A stretch of 64,000 nt of DNA from Daejeonella sp. (GCF_030684675.1 NZ_JAUXXZ010000059.1:62001-126000), one strand, 5' to 3'. Positions 18,029 through 26,622 are shown, numbered from the stretch's first letter. The notes: generated by a model from the letters alone, not told the origin. Made by a program: numbers and translations.

Positions 18029-18050
18029 ATATTAATATTTGTTTAAATTA

Positions 18051-18069
18051 TCCCGATAGCCTTTCGGGA
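18051..18069. repeat. TCCCGATAGCCTTTCGGGA palindrome
   Basis: Imperfect inverted repeat just upstream of the SRPBCC gene; same core as 17511-17538 and 19903-19920. Confidence 0.55.
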
Positions 18070-18112
18070 TTGAGTTGTTATTTTTAGTAATACTTAGGAG
18101 TCGTTTAACATT

Positions 18113-18258
18113 GCCTATAACGGCGTTTTCGGGCTTTGAGTTCGGGCGGGTTTCAAAGCACAAAACTATCTGCAAGCATTGAACTTGAATAGAAGCACAA
18201 AGATCCAAGTTTGCACGTAAGCCCGCCTGACGCAAAACCCGTGTTGCCAGCCGTAGGG
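18113..18258 (-). repeat. attC-like stem-loop element D (end of cassette 4)
   Basis: On the minus strand it opens with CCCTACGGCTGGCAAC, then ACGGGTTTTGCG...GGCGGGCTT, a variable centre with GCAGATAGTTTTGTGC, the complementary arm AACCCGCCCGAACTCAAAGC, and closes with GTTATAGGC. It starts 85 bp after the amidohydrolase stop. The opening arm GACCCTACGGCTG is the reverse complement (12 of 13) of the first bases of the cassette that begins at 19874. The element shares its centre with those at 20374 and 26623. Confidence 0.75.
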
Positions 18259-18343
18259 TCTTGTATCCACTTTATTTCGTAACCAGTATTTCGTCCCAAG
18301 TTAATTGTCAAATAAATCCTTTATTCATTCCGGGTTAAAAAGT

Positions 18344-19771
18344 TCAATCAAGTCCTAGTTTACCTTTCACTGATTCAAATATTTTGTTTGAATTAAAACC
18401 TACTCCACTCTTGAATATAATTTCCATATTTCTGATTTTGGAGATATCCTTCGATAAATTACCATTTATGAGAATTAAATCCGCTTTCTTTCCAACTTCT
18501 ATGCTTCCTGTTTCCTTAGCAATATCAAGGTAGTTTGCGCCATTTAATGTAGATATTTTTATTGCTTCCTCAATATTGAAACCTGCTTCAATAAGTAATT
18601 CAATCAACCGTTGGTTTGAATAACCGGCTATTGTTCTGCCTGCACCTGTAGGGTCTGTCCCTACAACTACTTTACCCCCCATCGAGTGGAATTGTTTTAT
18701 TCTCCTCATGTCATTTTTAAAACTTTTATAGCTTATTGAATCTAAACTTGAATTAGCATAGTATTTGTGTATGCCTTGTATTTGTTTCAGTAAAAAGGAT
18801 GCCATAGCAACGTCACCTCCTCCTGGGATAACTTCTCTTCCTTTAAAAGGTTCAAAGACGGTTGGGGTATATGTAATGGTAACATTCTTTTTAATTAGGT
18901 GTTCCATTAACTTTTTCAATTCCGGATTGTTGTCATCCAGACTCAATAAGGATTGAGCAATTTTACTATTGTCACACTCATTCTCTTTTTTATCAGGTAT
19001 AAAATCAGAAGATGCTGCAAACCCATGCTCAAGGTTATCAATACCAAGGTCGGCCGCTTCACGATATGTAATGGAGCATAAATGTCCAGTCACTTTCATG
19101 TTTCTTGCGTGAGCGGCTTTGATAATTCTTTCTAAATCATCTTTTGTGATATTGTTATAAGCCTTTACGGAAGTTACACCCTTGTCTGCCCAATAATTTA
19201 TCCAGTTTTCAATACTCTCATTTCCATACAGTGATTGAATCTGAGGTATAAAACCTTGCCGTTCGATATGCGGTGTTGAAACATCCATATTCGGCCCAAC
19301 CATCTTACCTTCATTAATAAGGTTTTTTATATTCAAATCGGTATTAGCCTCAATACTACCGGCCGTTCTCATAGTTGTTACGCCTCCTGCAAGATACATT
19401 TTTGGAAAAGTATTGGTCATGTGAACCGCCTTATATGCACCTTCAAAAGGTTTTGCATAGAATAAGTGTTCATGTAGCATAACAAAACCCGGAACTACAG
19501 TTTTGCTATTACCATCAATAACTTTTGCGGTGGGAGGAATTTTAATCTTCCCCGAATTACCAATAGCAGTTATGCGGTCACCAGTAATAACAATGTCTTG
19601 ATTTATTCTTGTCGGGCCACCTGTCCCGTCTATCATAGTTACATTTTTAAGAGCAATGATGGGCGCTTGGATTTCAATGAATTTAGTTACCTCTTCGGAA
19701 ACCTGTTGTCCGTAAGTTTCACACAACGGTAACAGTAAAACGGAGAGAAGAATAATAAATATTTTTTTCAT
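18344..19771 (-). CDS. Exported metal-dependent amidohydrolase (imidazolonepropionase/prolidase-like)
   Basis: 475 residues with a signal peptide (IFIILLSVLLLPLCETYG). The amidohydrolase TIM-barrel ligands are in place: HxH in FVMLHEHLFYA, a candidate bridging Lys in SVKAYNNI, His in VTGHLCS and LEHGFAA, Asp in VVGTDPTG. The C-terminal small-domain strand GSIEVGKKADLILINGNL is typical. This subgroup includes secreted dipeptidases and carboxylate or lactone hydrolases; the substrate is open. It is the only ORF of predicted cassette 4, flanked by attC-like elements at 18113 and 19862, and a non-defence cargo. Confidence 0.85.
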   Translation of the reverse strand: MKKIFIILLSVLLLPLCETYGQQVSEEVTKFIEIQAPIIALKNVTMIDGTGGPTRINQDIVITGDRITAIGNSGKIKIPPTAKVIDGNSKTVVPGFVMLHEHLFYAKPFEGAYKAVHMTNTFPKMYLAGGVTTMRTAGSIEANTDLNIKNLINEGKMVGPNMDVSTPHIERQGFIPQIQSLYGNESIENWINYWADKGVTSVKAYNNITKDDLERIIKAAHARNMKVTGHLCSITYREAADLGIDNLEHGFAASSDFIPDKKENECDNSKIAQSLLSLDDNNPELKKLMEHLIKKNVTITYTPTVFEPFKGREVIPGGGDVAMASFLLKQIQGIHKYYANSSLDSISYKSFKNDMRRIKQFHSMGGKVVVGTDPTGAGRTIAGYSNQRLIELLIEAGFNIEEAIKISTLNGANYLDIAKETGSIEVGKKADLILINGNLSKDISKIRNMEIIFKSGVGFNSNKIFESVKGKLGLD

Positions 19772-19861
19772 AACTGGTTTATTTTCAATTTGACAATATT
19801 AGCAATGCCCAAGTCATTATTTATAAGATGTTGCCTGTTAATGGTCAGCTCCTTTGTCCGA

Positions 19862-20010
19862 CCCTATGGCTGACGTTTTGTGACTTCAAGTTGTAGCGGT
19901 TATCCCGATAGCTATCGGGAGCACTTCGTCCGGCCTTAGCACTAAAGTAGTTAGAAATCAGGTAGTTTCAAATAGCTGTGACCGCTATAGCTTGAAGCCG
20001 TTGTTAGGTG
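19862..20010 (-). repeat. attC-like stem-loop element C (end of cassette 3)
   Basis: Minus strand: CACCTAAC, then AACGGCTTCAAGCTATAGCG, a variable centre, TAACCGCTACAACTTGAAGT, closing with GTCAGCC. ACCTAAC fits the integron R'' consensus RYYYAAC, and CACCTAAC is the exact complement of GTTAGGTG that opens cassette 3 at 20381. The closing arm seems to lack three bases compared with its partner GGCTGGCAAC. The loop carries a TCCCGATAGCTATCGGGA palindrome (19903-19920), probably a later insertion or hairpin exchange. It begins 5 bp after the stop of the 96-residue ORF. Confidence 0.75.
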
Positions 20011-20015
20011 ACGTT

Positions 20016-20306
20016 TTATTTGCTGAATGATGCTATCAAACTTTTGCATTTCCAAAGAATGTCTGCCTTGAATAACAAATTCGCCTGATCAAACTCTGAT
20101 TCAATTTCGATGAGTTTTTCAATATTCCAATTAAACCGTTCCGTTCCCAGTGGTAAGTCGTCTGTATTTATATCATAGTCGCGAAAAACACTAAGATCCT
20201 CCTTTAGCGGTTCAATATCATTAATCCATGTGATTATCTTATTCATTTTTTGCACTCCTAACGGTAGAGCAACTTGGTTTGAAATAATCGCCTTGGCATT
20301 TGACAC
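20016..20306 (-). CDS. Hypothetical 96-residue protein, sole gene of cassette 3
   Basis: I do not recognise a family. The protein is acidic, likely helical, cytoplasmic, without cysteine-rich or membrane segments; GTERFNWNIEKLIEIESEF and ILWKCKSLIASF are its clearest helices. Translation could begin at M1 or at the Met 21 residues in. It fills a predicted cassette of only ~380 bp between elements at 20374 and 19862, the classic one-gene-per-cassette size, which supports it being a real gene. Confidence 0.65.
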   Translation of the reverse strand: MSNAKAIISNQVALPLGVQKMNKIITWINDIEPLKEDLSVFRDYDINTDDLPLGTERFNWNIEKLIEIESEFDQANLLFKADILWKCKSLIASFSK

Positions 20307-20373
20307 TAATTTTTCGATTAGCTGTTGTCGACGCTAATTTTGGTAGTTCATGGTGTTGTGGATTTCATAATGG

Positions 20374-20507
20374 CACCTAACGGTTACGGGCTTGGCGAAG
20401 GTGGCGATTTTCATCGAAAACTTGATGCGGAGAACCAACGTTTGATGAACCACAAAACTGTCTGCGGAGTACTGAACCGCCACTTTTGCCAAACGCCTGT
20501 TATAGCC
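20374..20507 (-). repeat. attC-like stem-loop element B (end of cassette 2)
   Basis: Minus strand: GGCTATAAC, AGGCGTTTGGCAAAAGTGGC, centre with GTTCAGT and GCAGACAGTTTTGTG, ATCGCCACCTTCGCCAAGCC, closing with GTTAGGTG (GTTAGGT fits the R' consensus GTTRRRY). The arms pair over ~20 bases with bulges. GGCTATAAC is the exact 9/9 complement of GTTATAGCC that opens cassette 2 at 26631; the match extends to TACCA-TGGCTATAAC with one mismatch. Confidence 0.8.
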
Positions 20508-20725
20508 AGTGGTATTTGTCGTCCGTGTGTGCAAACCATTGTCGTTATTGAGTTTCATTGTCTTTGTCGTGGCGGGTTGTGCGGTCGGGTACTTTTTTAT
20601 TTTTAGAAGGGGAGGAGATTTTTTAATTCAATTTTTTCGGGCGGAAAACTTGGAAGCTCTTTTACAATTTTTGGTTTGTGTGTCGGTCTGTGCGAATTGT
20701 AAATGTGCTTACAAGTGTGTGTCGG
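20508..20725. other. G/T-rich (plus strand) intergenic stretch 3' of the DUF1016 gene
   Basis: Strongly strand-asymmetric sequence full of GTGTGT and GTCGG words. It gives small ORFs in several frames on the plus strand, none with protein-like composition. The same texture appears at 26379-26616 and 35990-36060, that is at cassette edges. Confidence 0.5.
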
Positions 20726-21808
20726 CTATTTGTTGTCTAGCAGTTCCCGCATTTTCTTTTGGAGCACTTTTTTGTCTGGTAGGTATAACTGGTATTTTGA
20801 AACGAAAATTTTATTTGAAATTCCTCTTGTCGCGTATTCGACTGTCACATCGTCCTTGTGTTTCGAAAGAATAATTCCGATTGGTGGATTGTCGCCTTCC
20901 ACGTTTTGTTCTGTATCAAAGTAGTTCAGGTAAAGATTCATTTGTCCGATGTCGTGGTGCTTTACCGATTTTACTTTCAGGTCTATGAGCACAAAGCATT
21001 TGAGGATGCGGTGATAAAAGACCAGGTCAACATAGAAATGTGTATTGTCAAGTGTAATGCGGTATTGCCGGCCAATGAAAGCAAAACCTTTTCCGAGTTC
21101 AAGTATGAAGCTCTGCAGGTTGTCAATAATGCGCTGCTCCAAATGTTTTTCAGTGTACTTGTGGTCTTCAGGAATTTGCAGGAACTCTAAAACATAAGGA
21201 TCACGGGTAATGTCTGTTTCCTTTTCAACAATATGTCCTTTGTTTGCCAGCTTCATTACTCCCTTGGCATCCTTGCTCAAAGCAATGCGTTCAAACAATG
21301 CGGTGTCCATTTGCCTGCGTAGTTCTCTCACCGACCAGTTTTCGTGAATCGCTGTCTGCTGGTAAAAGCCGGTTTCCTGTTCAGTATTACATTTTAACAG
21401 TTCATAATAGTGCGACCAGCTAAGTTGGTGTGACACTGTCAGACCACTTGATTTTATAGTCTTCTTGCTCTTTTGGTGTGACGCTGTCAAACCAGTTCTG
21501 GATTTCCCGGACACAGTCTGGAAAGCCTTAAAACGCTGGTAAAATAAACGCATATAGGTTAGCTGGCTGCGGCTAAAGCCTTTCCCTAATTCTTTTGTCA
21601 AGTCCTTGGATAAGTCTATGAGCATTTGCCTTACCGAAACCTCATCGTATTTCTCGCTATGTTCCTTTTGAACAATCAGTTTTCCGACTGTCCAATAAGT
21701 CTGAAGCAATTCAACATTGATATTGCGAGCAATATTGTGCCTTGCCTGTTCTACCAGTTGCCTGATTTCAGCTATCAGGTCGTTATAAGCGTTCTTAGCT
21801 GGTTTCAT
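20726..21808 (-). CDS. DUF1016 (YhcG-like) protein with PD-(D/E)xK nuclease domain
   Basis: 360 residues. The N-terminal helical DUF1016_N part (IRQLVEQARHNIARNINVEL, TYWTVGKLIVQ, GFSRSQLTYMRLFYQRF, LSWSHYYELLKC) is followed by a nuclease core with FIGRQYRI, FYVDLVFYHRILKCFVLIDLK (D and D-x-K) and DIGQMNLYLNYF. DUF1016 proteins are widespread in mobile and defence contexts. An odd feature is an internal duplication at ~125-150, TGLTASHQ then SGLTVSHQ, mirrored by a DNA direct repeat near 21430 and 21474. The gene overlaps the HTH gene by 4 bp. Confidence 0.85.
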   Translation of the reverse strand: MKPAKNAYNDLIAEIRQLVEQARHNIARNINVELLQTYWTVGKLIVQKEHSEKYDEVSVRQMLIDLSKDLTKELGKGFSRSQLTYMRLFYQRFKAFQTVSGKSRTGLTASHQKSKKTIKSSGLTVSHQLSWSHYYELLKCNTEQETGFYQQTAIHENWSVRELRRQMDTALFERIALSKDAKGVMKLANKGHIVEKETDITRDPYVLEFLQIPEDHKYTEKHLEQRIIDNLQSFILELGKGFAFIGRQYRITLDNTHFYVDLVFYHRILKCFVLIDLKVKSVKHHDIGQMNLYLNYFDTEQNVEGDNPPIGIILSKHKDDVTVEYATRGISNKIFVSKYQLYLPDKKVLQKKMRELLDNK

Positions 21809-22020
21809 TTTTCAAGCTTGAGATGGCCGCAAACCTCCTTTAAAATCTCGCAGGGGTCAACATTAATGGCAAGAGCAATAAGATACAGTTCGTCTGCTCT
21901 TAGTTTGGTGGAAGTATTCAAAGTCAATTCACTGATACGGACTTTGCTGATTCCGGTTCTTCGAGATACTTCGGATTTATTAACCGACCTTTTTGCAAGA
22001 TACTTCCCAAGTAGAGTCAT
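21805..22020 (-). CDS. Small XRE-family helix-turn-helix protein
   Basis: 71 residues with a Cro/C1-type HTH: LAKRSVNKSEVSRRTGISKV forms helices 2-3 and RISELTLNTSTKLRADELYLIALAINV completes the fold. It sits 4 bp overlapping before the DUF1016 nuclease, so it probably autoregulates that pair. Candidate operators TGTACA and ACGTAC lie upstream (22081-22148). Confidence 0.85.
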   Translation of the reverse strand: MTLLGKYLAKRSVNKSEVSRRTGISKVRISELTLNTSTKLRADELYLIALAINVDPCEILKEVCGHLKLEK

Positions 22021-22175
22021 CTGATTATTAAGATTTTCTTATCCAAAGTTCATATAAAAATGCCAAATGTTAATAAAATCCGTACATCCGTTTTGTATTT
22101 TGAAATATAATCCTTAAGATTGTACAGAAAATATGTAAATACGTACATTTAATATTAACCAAATATTCAATCACA
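22021..22175. promoter_or_regulatory. Divergent control region with repeated GTACA words
   Basis: Between the minus-strand HTH gene and a plus-strand small ORF. CGTACAT (22081), TGTACA (22121) and ACGTACAT (22141) are spaced at 20-40 bp. They could be operator half-sites for the HTH protein; this is inference from position and repetition only. Confidence 0.4.
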
Positions 22176-22379
22176 ATGAGACAATACACAAAGGCTGATT
22201 TGGAATCACTTGTTTCCTGTCAACTGGAAAACCTGAATGCAATGCACGATTTGTTAAGCATTATGAAGGTTCAGAACGAACTACTTCATAACACGAATAA
22301 AAAATTGAAAGAAGAAATTTCGGAGTTTAAAGAGAAACAGTTCCCTTACCCGACAAGGAAAAGAAATACAAAATTGTAA
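22176..22379 (+). CDS. Hypothetical 67-residue coiled-coil protein
   Basis: Unrecognised. The sequence is mostly helical (ADLESLVSCQLENLNAMHDL, NTNKKLKEEISEFKEKQ) with heptad-like leucines and a basic tail (PTRKRNTKL). It is the only plus-strand ORF in the island apart from the transposase, is divergent from the HTH gene and shares its control region. It converges on gajB. It may be a small partner of the HTH/nuclease pair or a fragment. Confidence 0.5.
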   Translation: MRQYTKADLESLVSCQLENLNAMHDLLSIMKVQNELLHNTNKKLKEEISEFKEKQFPYPTRKRNTKL

Positions 22380-22425
22380 GTCCCACCTTGGAACAGCTTC
22401 CTGAATTTACCAAAGGTCTAAATTT

Positions 22426-24201
22426 TTATATTTCATCGTACCGAAAGACTTTACTTGCTAATTCAGGTGTGATAGTAAGTGCATCTCCTCGTCTCGTTGT
22501 TCTCCCAGTCTCGCTAATTAAATGCAAGTTTGTTTTTGCCCGCGAGCAAATAACATACATCAGTTTCTTTGATGCATCGGTTGCATTACCTGAAAAAATC
22601 TCATTCCAATGAGGAATATATCCATTTAAAAGCCCGTAGGCAATCACTGTTTCAAATTCTTCCCCTTTTACTCCAACACAGGTATTGATAATTACTCCCG
22701 TCATTTCTCTATAGAAACTTTTGAATGATTGAATATCGCTGGGAACTTTAAAGTCGGGATCATTTAATCTGCTTTCTATACTATCAAAGAATAGCTTTCT
22801 ATTCTCCACCAATTGAGGGTATTTCGTGACATCAATTTCTACGGCCTCAAGAAATTGATCAAAGCAATCGTTCAAATAATCTATTCCTTCTGGTTCACTT
22901 GATTTAATGGAATTGATTAACTTCAATAAGTTTCTTTCAATTCTAAACTCTTCATTGAACTCAGTATTTGTTTGAACTCTGAAATTATCAATCAACTCGG
23001 CAGCCCATCGGTATCTTGAAGAATATATTTTAGGATTTGGTTCCGTTAAAAATAGTCGTGAGAGTTTATACCAAATGTTTTCTCTATTTCTTGACATTGG
23101 TGCTAAACCGGAAGCATCAAAGTGTACATCGGGCAATGTGGCTCTTAGTTTTTTTGATACTGAAGTTATCAGCCACCATTGAGGAACAAGAACGCAAATC
23201 TCATCTTCCGGAATGCCGCTATCTAAACTCATCTGAATTAACCGGGCAATCTCATCAACTATTTTCGCATGATGGATAGTATTATTGAGAGTAATTAGTC
23301 CTACTGTTTCCGAATTACTGCCAACCGCTTCAATTTTTATAGTTTGAGTTTGGAAGTGTGTGTAAAAATCAATTATTCTCTGACTTGACCTGTAATTTCC
23401 AGTAAGTGTTAATGGATTAATCGGCATTCCGTCAATTTCTGCCTTAATCTCTGCCATACTTTTTGCTACACCTCCAAGAGAAGCATAAATCGCTTGGTCA
23501 GTATCACCAACAAGAAATAAAGATGTATTTCCGTTACCCGCTTTGATAATTACCGAGATAATAGCATACAGCAAATCTTGAGTATCTTGATACTCATCAA
23601 CGCAAATTAACTTAAACAAGTTAGAAAGTGTTTGCTGAATTTTTGGGTAAGTTATAAGAATCCTATATGAGTAAAAGAGAAGTAACTCAAAGTCAATAAG
23701 CTTTTTGCTTTTAAGAATTTCGTGATACTCTTTCAAAAGTTTCCTCTGAACGCTTTTGGGTTCTATGAAACTTCCATCTCTATTGAACCTCAGATTAACA
23801 GGGTCTATTTGCTGTAAGCCGTGTTTCTCCTTTAAGCTGTTAATCAAATCCGAACAGAATGTTTCGTCCGCAATTGAATAACCATTTTTTAATTCGGGCA
23901 AGTAACAAGAGTATGGCTTTATTATCCACTCAAAGCAAAATGAATGAAGTGTACCTGACCAAATTTTGCCGCTGTTAATTCCCATTGCATTCAGTCGTCT
24001 GAAAATCTCTTCCGAGGCACGAACAGTGAAGGTTAGGGCAACAATTCTCTTTTTACTGCTTTGATCAAGTTGTGTTAATTCGTAGGCCAACTTATGAATA
24101 ATTACTCGTGTCTTGCCACTGCCAGGGCAAGCGGTTAACAAAACGTTTCCTTCCTGTTTAACCGCTACTCTTTGTTCATTATTTAATTTGTCAAGTATCA
24201 T
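22426..24201 (-). CDS. gajB: UvrD/PcrA-like helicase, GajB-like (Gabija)
   Basis: 591 residues of superfamily 1 helicase. Motif I is ACPGSGKTR (~24-32), Ia region ALTFTVRASEEI, motif II VDEYQDTQ, motif III LVGDTDQAIYA, motif IV LTGNYRSSQRIID, and a motif V/VI-like TCVGVKGEEFETVIAYG near the end. Its start overlaps the upstream OLD-type ATPase gene by 4 bp. That pairing and order (ATPase/TOPRIM nuclease then UvrD helicase) is the Gabija anti-phage layout, where GajB associates with the GajA nuclease. The end lacks a long 2B region, as in GajB. Lies in predicted cassette 2. Confidence 0.82.
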   Translation of the reverse strand: MILDKLNNEQRVAVKQEGNVLLTACPGSGKTRVIIHKLAYELTQLDQSSKKRIVALTFTVRASEEIFRRLNAMGINSGKIWSGTLHSFCFEWIIKPYSCYLPELKNGYSIADETFCSDLINSLKEKHGLQQIDPVNLRFNRDGSFIEPKSVQRKLLKEYHEILKSKKLIDFELLLFYSYRILITYPKIQQTLSNLFKLICVDEYQDTQDLLYAIISVIIKAGNGNTSLFLVGDTDQAIYASLGGVAKSMAEIKAEIDGMPINPLTLTGNYRSSQRIIDFYTHFQTQTIKIEAVGSNSETVGLITLNNTIHHAKIVDEIARLIQMSLDSGIPEDEICVLVPQWWLITSVSKKLRATLPDVHFDASGLAPMSRNRENIWYKLSRLFLTEPNPKIYSSRYRWAAELIDNFRVQTNTEFNEEFRIERNLLKLINSIKSSEPEGIDYLNDCFDQFLEAVEIDVTKYPQLVENRKLFFDSIESRLNDPDFKVPSDIQSFKSFYREMTGVIINTCVGVKGEEFETVIAYGLLNGYIPHWNEIFSGNATDASKKLMYVICSRAKTNLHLISETGRTTRRGDALTITPELASKVFRYDEI

Positions 24202-26309
24202 AGAAGAGCTAAAAACTTTGTCAATTGGTCTTCCTTGAAGGCATCACAAAATGTGGTTAGAATTTCTTCTTCACTTTTTCCTCGTGTCTTAAATTTTTTA
24301 GCCTCACCTTGTAAATCGTCATTCGCATTATTCCTCATCGAACGCAGACGATATAGAGCCGCTTTTGCTTTTGAAGATTGGTTAATGTGGGAAGAAGAAA
24401 ATGCAATAGCTTTAAGAATATAGTTTGGAATGTAGGTATTGTAAAAAATATGTTCAGCGACCAAAAGAGCTAACCAACCTTTGCCTTGTTTATCAGCAAT
24501 TCTTAAAACTTCTACGCCCGCCACTTCAACAGAGGTATCTTCAAGCTTGACCTTTGCTTTCGCTATGTCCGCTGGTCTTGAATAAATTTTATCAAGACAC
24601 TCAGTAAGCTCAAAGCTATTGCCCTTCATTAGAAAATCAACTTCAAATGTATGTTTGAAGTAGAATGTCTTTAAAAATGTGTTTCCATTACAAAAATCAG
24701 TTAATCGAACTTTGCGCTCTTCCCCACTTTTTTCTGATGCCCTGCAATGCTTTTGATAGTCATCATCGTCTTTTGGATCTGCTGGAAGTGTTACAATGGA
24801 TTTGTCCAGATCAGTAAGTATTGCACAATTCTTATTGATTCTGTCTGCGTGGAATATTCTCGCAACATTCTCAAACCCTGTACTACCAATATTTACTAAA
24901 CTTATTCCAATTTCATCGAGTGAAAGTCCAAATACCTTTTTGAACATTTCTGGAATTAAGATTTGCTCTGCATCACCTTCAACCAAAATAATTCCTTTTG
25001 CAAAGAGTAAATTGCTTCGCACGGCATCTAAATACCTCTCAATCCTAACAATTTCTTCCGGTTGAAGATTATTCGAAGGATGAAAAACTAATGCTTCTCT
25101 TTCCCCCCTACTCAATACATTCAGGCTGCTAATTTTACTCACAGATGAAATATGAGTTGAATGAGTTGAAATTATTACTTGCGTTCTATTTTCTTTGATG
25201 TTGTTAAAAAGCGTTTTTTGGATATGTGTATGAATATGAGCTTCTGGCTCTTCTATCAGGAGAAAATTTGCAATCCTGTCAGTTTTCACCTTCTCATATT
25301 CAAGCAGCTTTAATGAAAGATAAATGAGATTAGCTCCACCTAGACTTAGTTCCCATATTCTTCCTTTGTAACCTTCATCATCAGGGTCACCTACCCAAAG
25401 TCTTAATGATTGGAATAGTTTTTCCATTTCGTTTGGCAACTCAGATTTAATTTCAATGTTTGGGGCATAGGTAGTGCCAACAGCTTCTTTAATGCTTTTG
25501 TCAATTCCCCTCTGAACTTCTTTCACTTCATCAAGCGAACTGATTTGATCATTAAGTTTGTCGATGCTCTCAATTATTTCATTTGATTTTGCGACTTCAA
25601 CGGTTTTCTCCTTTCCTCTTAAAAGGTTTATCAAGGGATTGCTTGCATATGATCTTAAATCACTTTCAACATCTCTCAACGCTTTTATAAAGGTGCAGGA
25701 AACTTCATTGTGAATATTAATTTCTTTCGGTAGCCAAGTTCCAAATATTAGTTCCTCTTTATCATCAGGATCGGGGAATTCGACTGTTTCAAAATTGCCC
25801 ACGTACTTGGAATAAACTGAATCCTGGCTAAAATCAGCAGATCCTCTACTTAAATAAACTGTTTCGTAATCTTCAAGAGTGAGCTTGTCAAGGATAAGCT
25901 GTAAGTCAGTTACATTTTTTCCAGACGTTTGAGAGTAGTCATAAAGTTCTTTTCTAAATTGGTACTTTGGCCTGAAGTAAACCGCATAACTGCCTTGTGT
26001 AGCCGTGTCCATATGTCCGCTTGATTGCACCGCCAATGCTTGCGCTTCTTCACTTGAATCTAATTCGTCAAAGACAATTGAAATAATTATCCAATGGCCT
26101 GCCCAATTCCCTATGGCTCTATTAAAGTCTGCCGGATAAAAATTGATGTATCTTGGAAGAGTATCATCAATTAGTATTCTCAAAGCATAAAACAAGTTTG
26201 TTTTCCCTGAGCCGTTTTCGCCAATAATAGTATTTATGCCGTTCTTAAAGTTTAGTTTTACTTTTCTGAAATTCCTGTAATTTCTAATTGATAAAGAAGA
26301 TATGTGCAT
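24198..26309 (-). CDS. gajA: OLD-family ATPase/TOPRIM nuclease, GajA-like (Gabija)
   Basis: 703 residues from the ATG at 26309 (MHISSLSIRNYRNF), which is where OLD proteins normally start; the frame is open 37 codons further upstream, but that part reads as leader. Walker A GENGSGKT (30-37), an ABC-type signature LSLGGANLIYL, Walker B LLIEEPEAH (~350), STHSTHISS, then a TOPRIM domain with VEGDAEQILIPEMF (~440) and TDLDKS (~500). GajA senses nucleotides and nicks DNA. The protein is longer than classical GajA (~580), so another class-2 OLD/UvrD subtype is possible. Confidence 0.82.
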   Translation of the reverse strand: MHISSLSIRNYRNFRKVKLNFKNGINTIIGENGSGKTNLFYALRILIDDTLPRYINFYPADFNRAIGNWAGHWIIISIVFDELDSSEEAQALAVQSSGHMDTATQGSYAVYFRPKYQFRKELYDYSQTSGKNVTDLQLILDKLTLEDYETVYLSRGSADFSQDSVYSKYVGNFETVEFPDPDDKEELIFGTWLPKEINIHNEVSCTFIKALRDVESDLRSYASNPLINLLRGKEKTVEVAKSNEIIESIDKLNDQISSLDEVKEVQRGIDKSIKEAVGTTYAPNIEIKSELPNEMEKLFQSLRLWVGDPDDEGYKGRIWELSLGGANLIYLSLKLLEYEKVKTDRIANFLLIEEPEAHIHTHIQKTLFNNIKENRTQVIISTHSTHISSVSKISSLNVLSRGEREALVFHPSNNLQPEEIVRIERYLDAVRSNLLFAKGIILVEGDAEQILIPEMFKKVFGLSLDEIGISLVNIGSTGFENVARIFHADRINKNCAILTDLDKSIVTLPADPKDDDDYQKHCRASEKSGEERKVRLTDFCNGNTFLKTFYFKHTFEVDFLMKGNSFELTECLDKIYSRPADIAKAKVKLEDTSVEVAGVEVLRIADKQGKGWLALLVAEHIFYNTYIPNYILKAIAFSSSHINQSSKAKAALYRLRSMRNNANDDLQGEAKKFKTRGKSEEEILTTFCDAFKEDQLTKFLALL

Positions 26310-26622
26310 AAGAATCTCAGATTTAGGATGTGAATTTGAAAATAACTGGGTAGGTGAAATTGGCTCTTTTGGTTTTGCCCGTGTGTCGGTTTGTGGGTAG
26401 CGCAAAACCAAATGTGCCAATGTGGGCTGGTATAAATTGAATTAAAAAATGTGCGGTGGGGAAAAATAAAAAATACAGAAGTGTCGGCAAGGAGTGTCGG
26501 TTTACTCGTTGTCCGTTTGAAATATGATTTGTATGTAGGTCACCTGTCAAAATGGTTTGTCTTTGTGTTAATATTTAAATTTTAGGTCGGTCGGTCGTCT
26601 TTGGAACGGTCGTCCTACCATT
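26310..26622. other. Leader/promoter region of the gajA-like gene
   Basis: No gene. C/A-rich on the coding (minus) strand, without a clear TAnnTTTG box that I could fix. ACGGTCGTC at 26606-26614 lies exactly 17 bases inside the cassette start, the same as at 36049-36057. Confidence 0.45.

Noticed and set aside
18032-18235. 67-residue minus-strand ORF
   Set aside because: It lies within the attC-like element D and its flank, so is a structural-repeat artefact.
20316-20725. Plus-strand ORFs of 74-121 residues around 20325-20924
   Set aside because: They lie in the attC-like element and the G/T-rich stretch or antisense to the DUF1016 gene.
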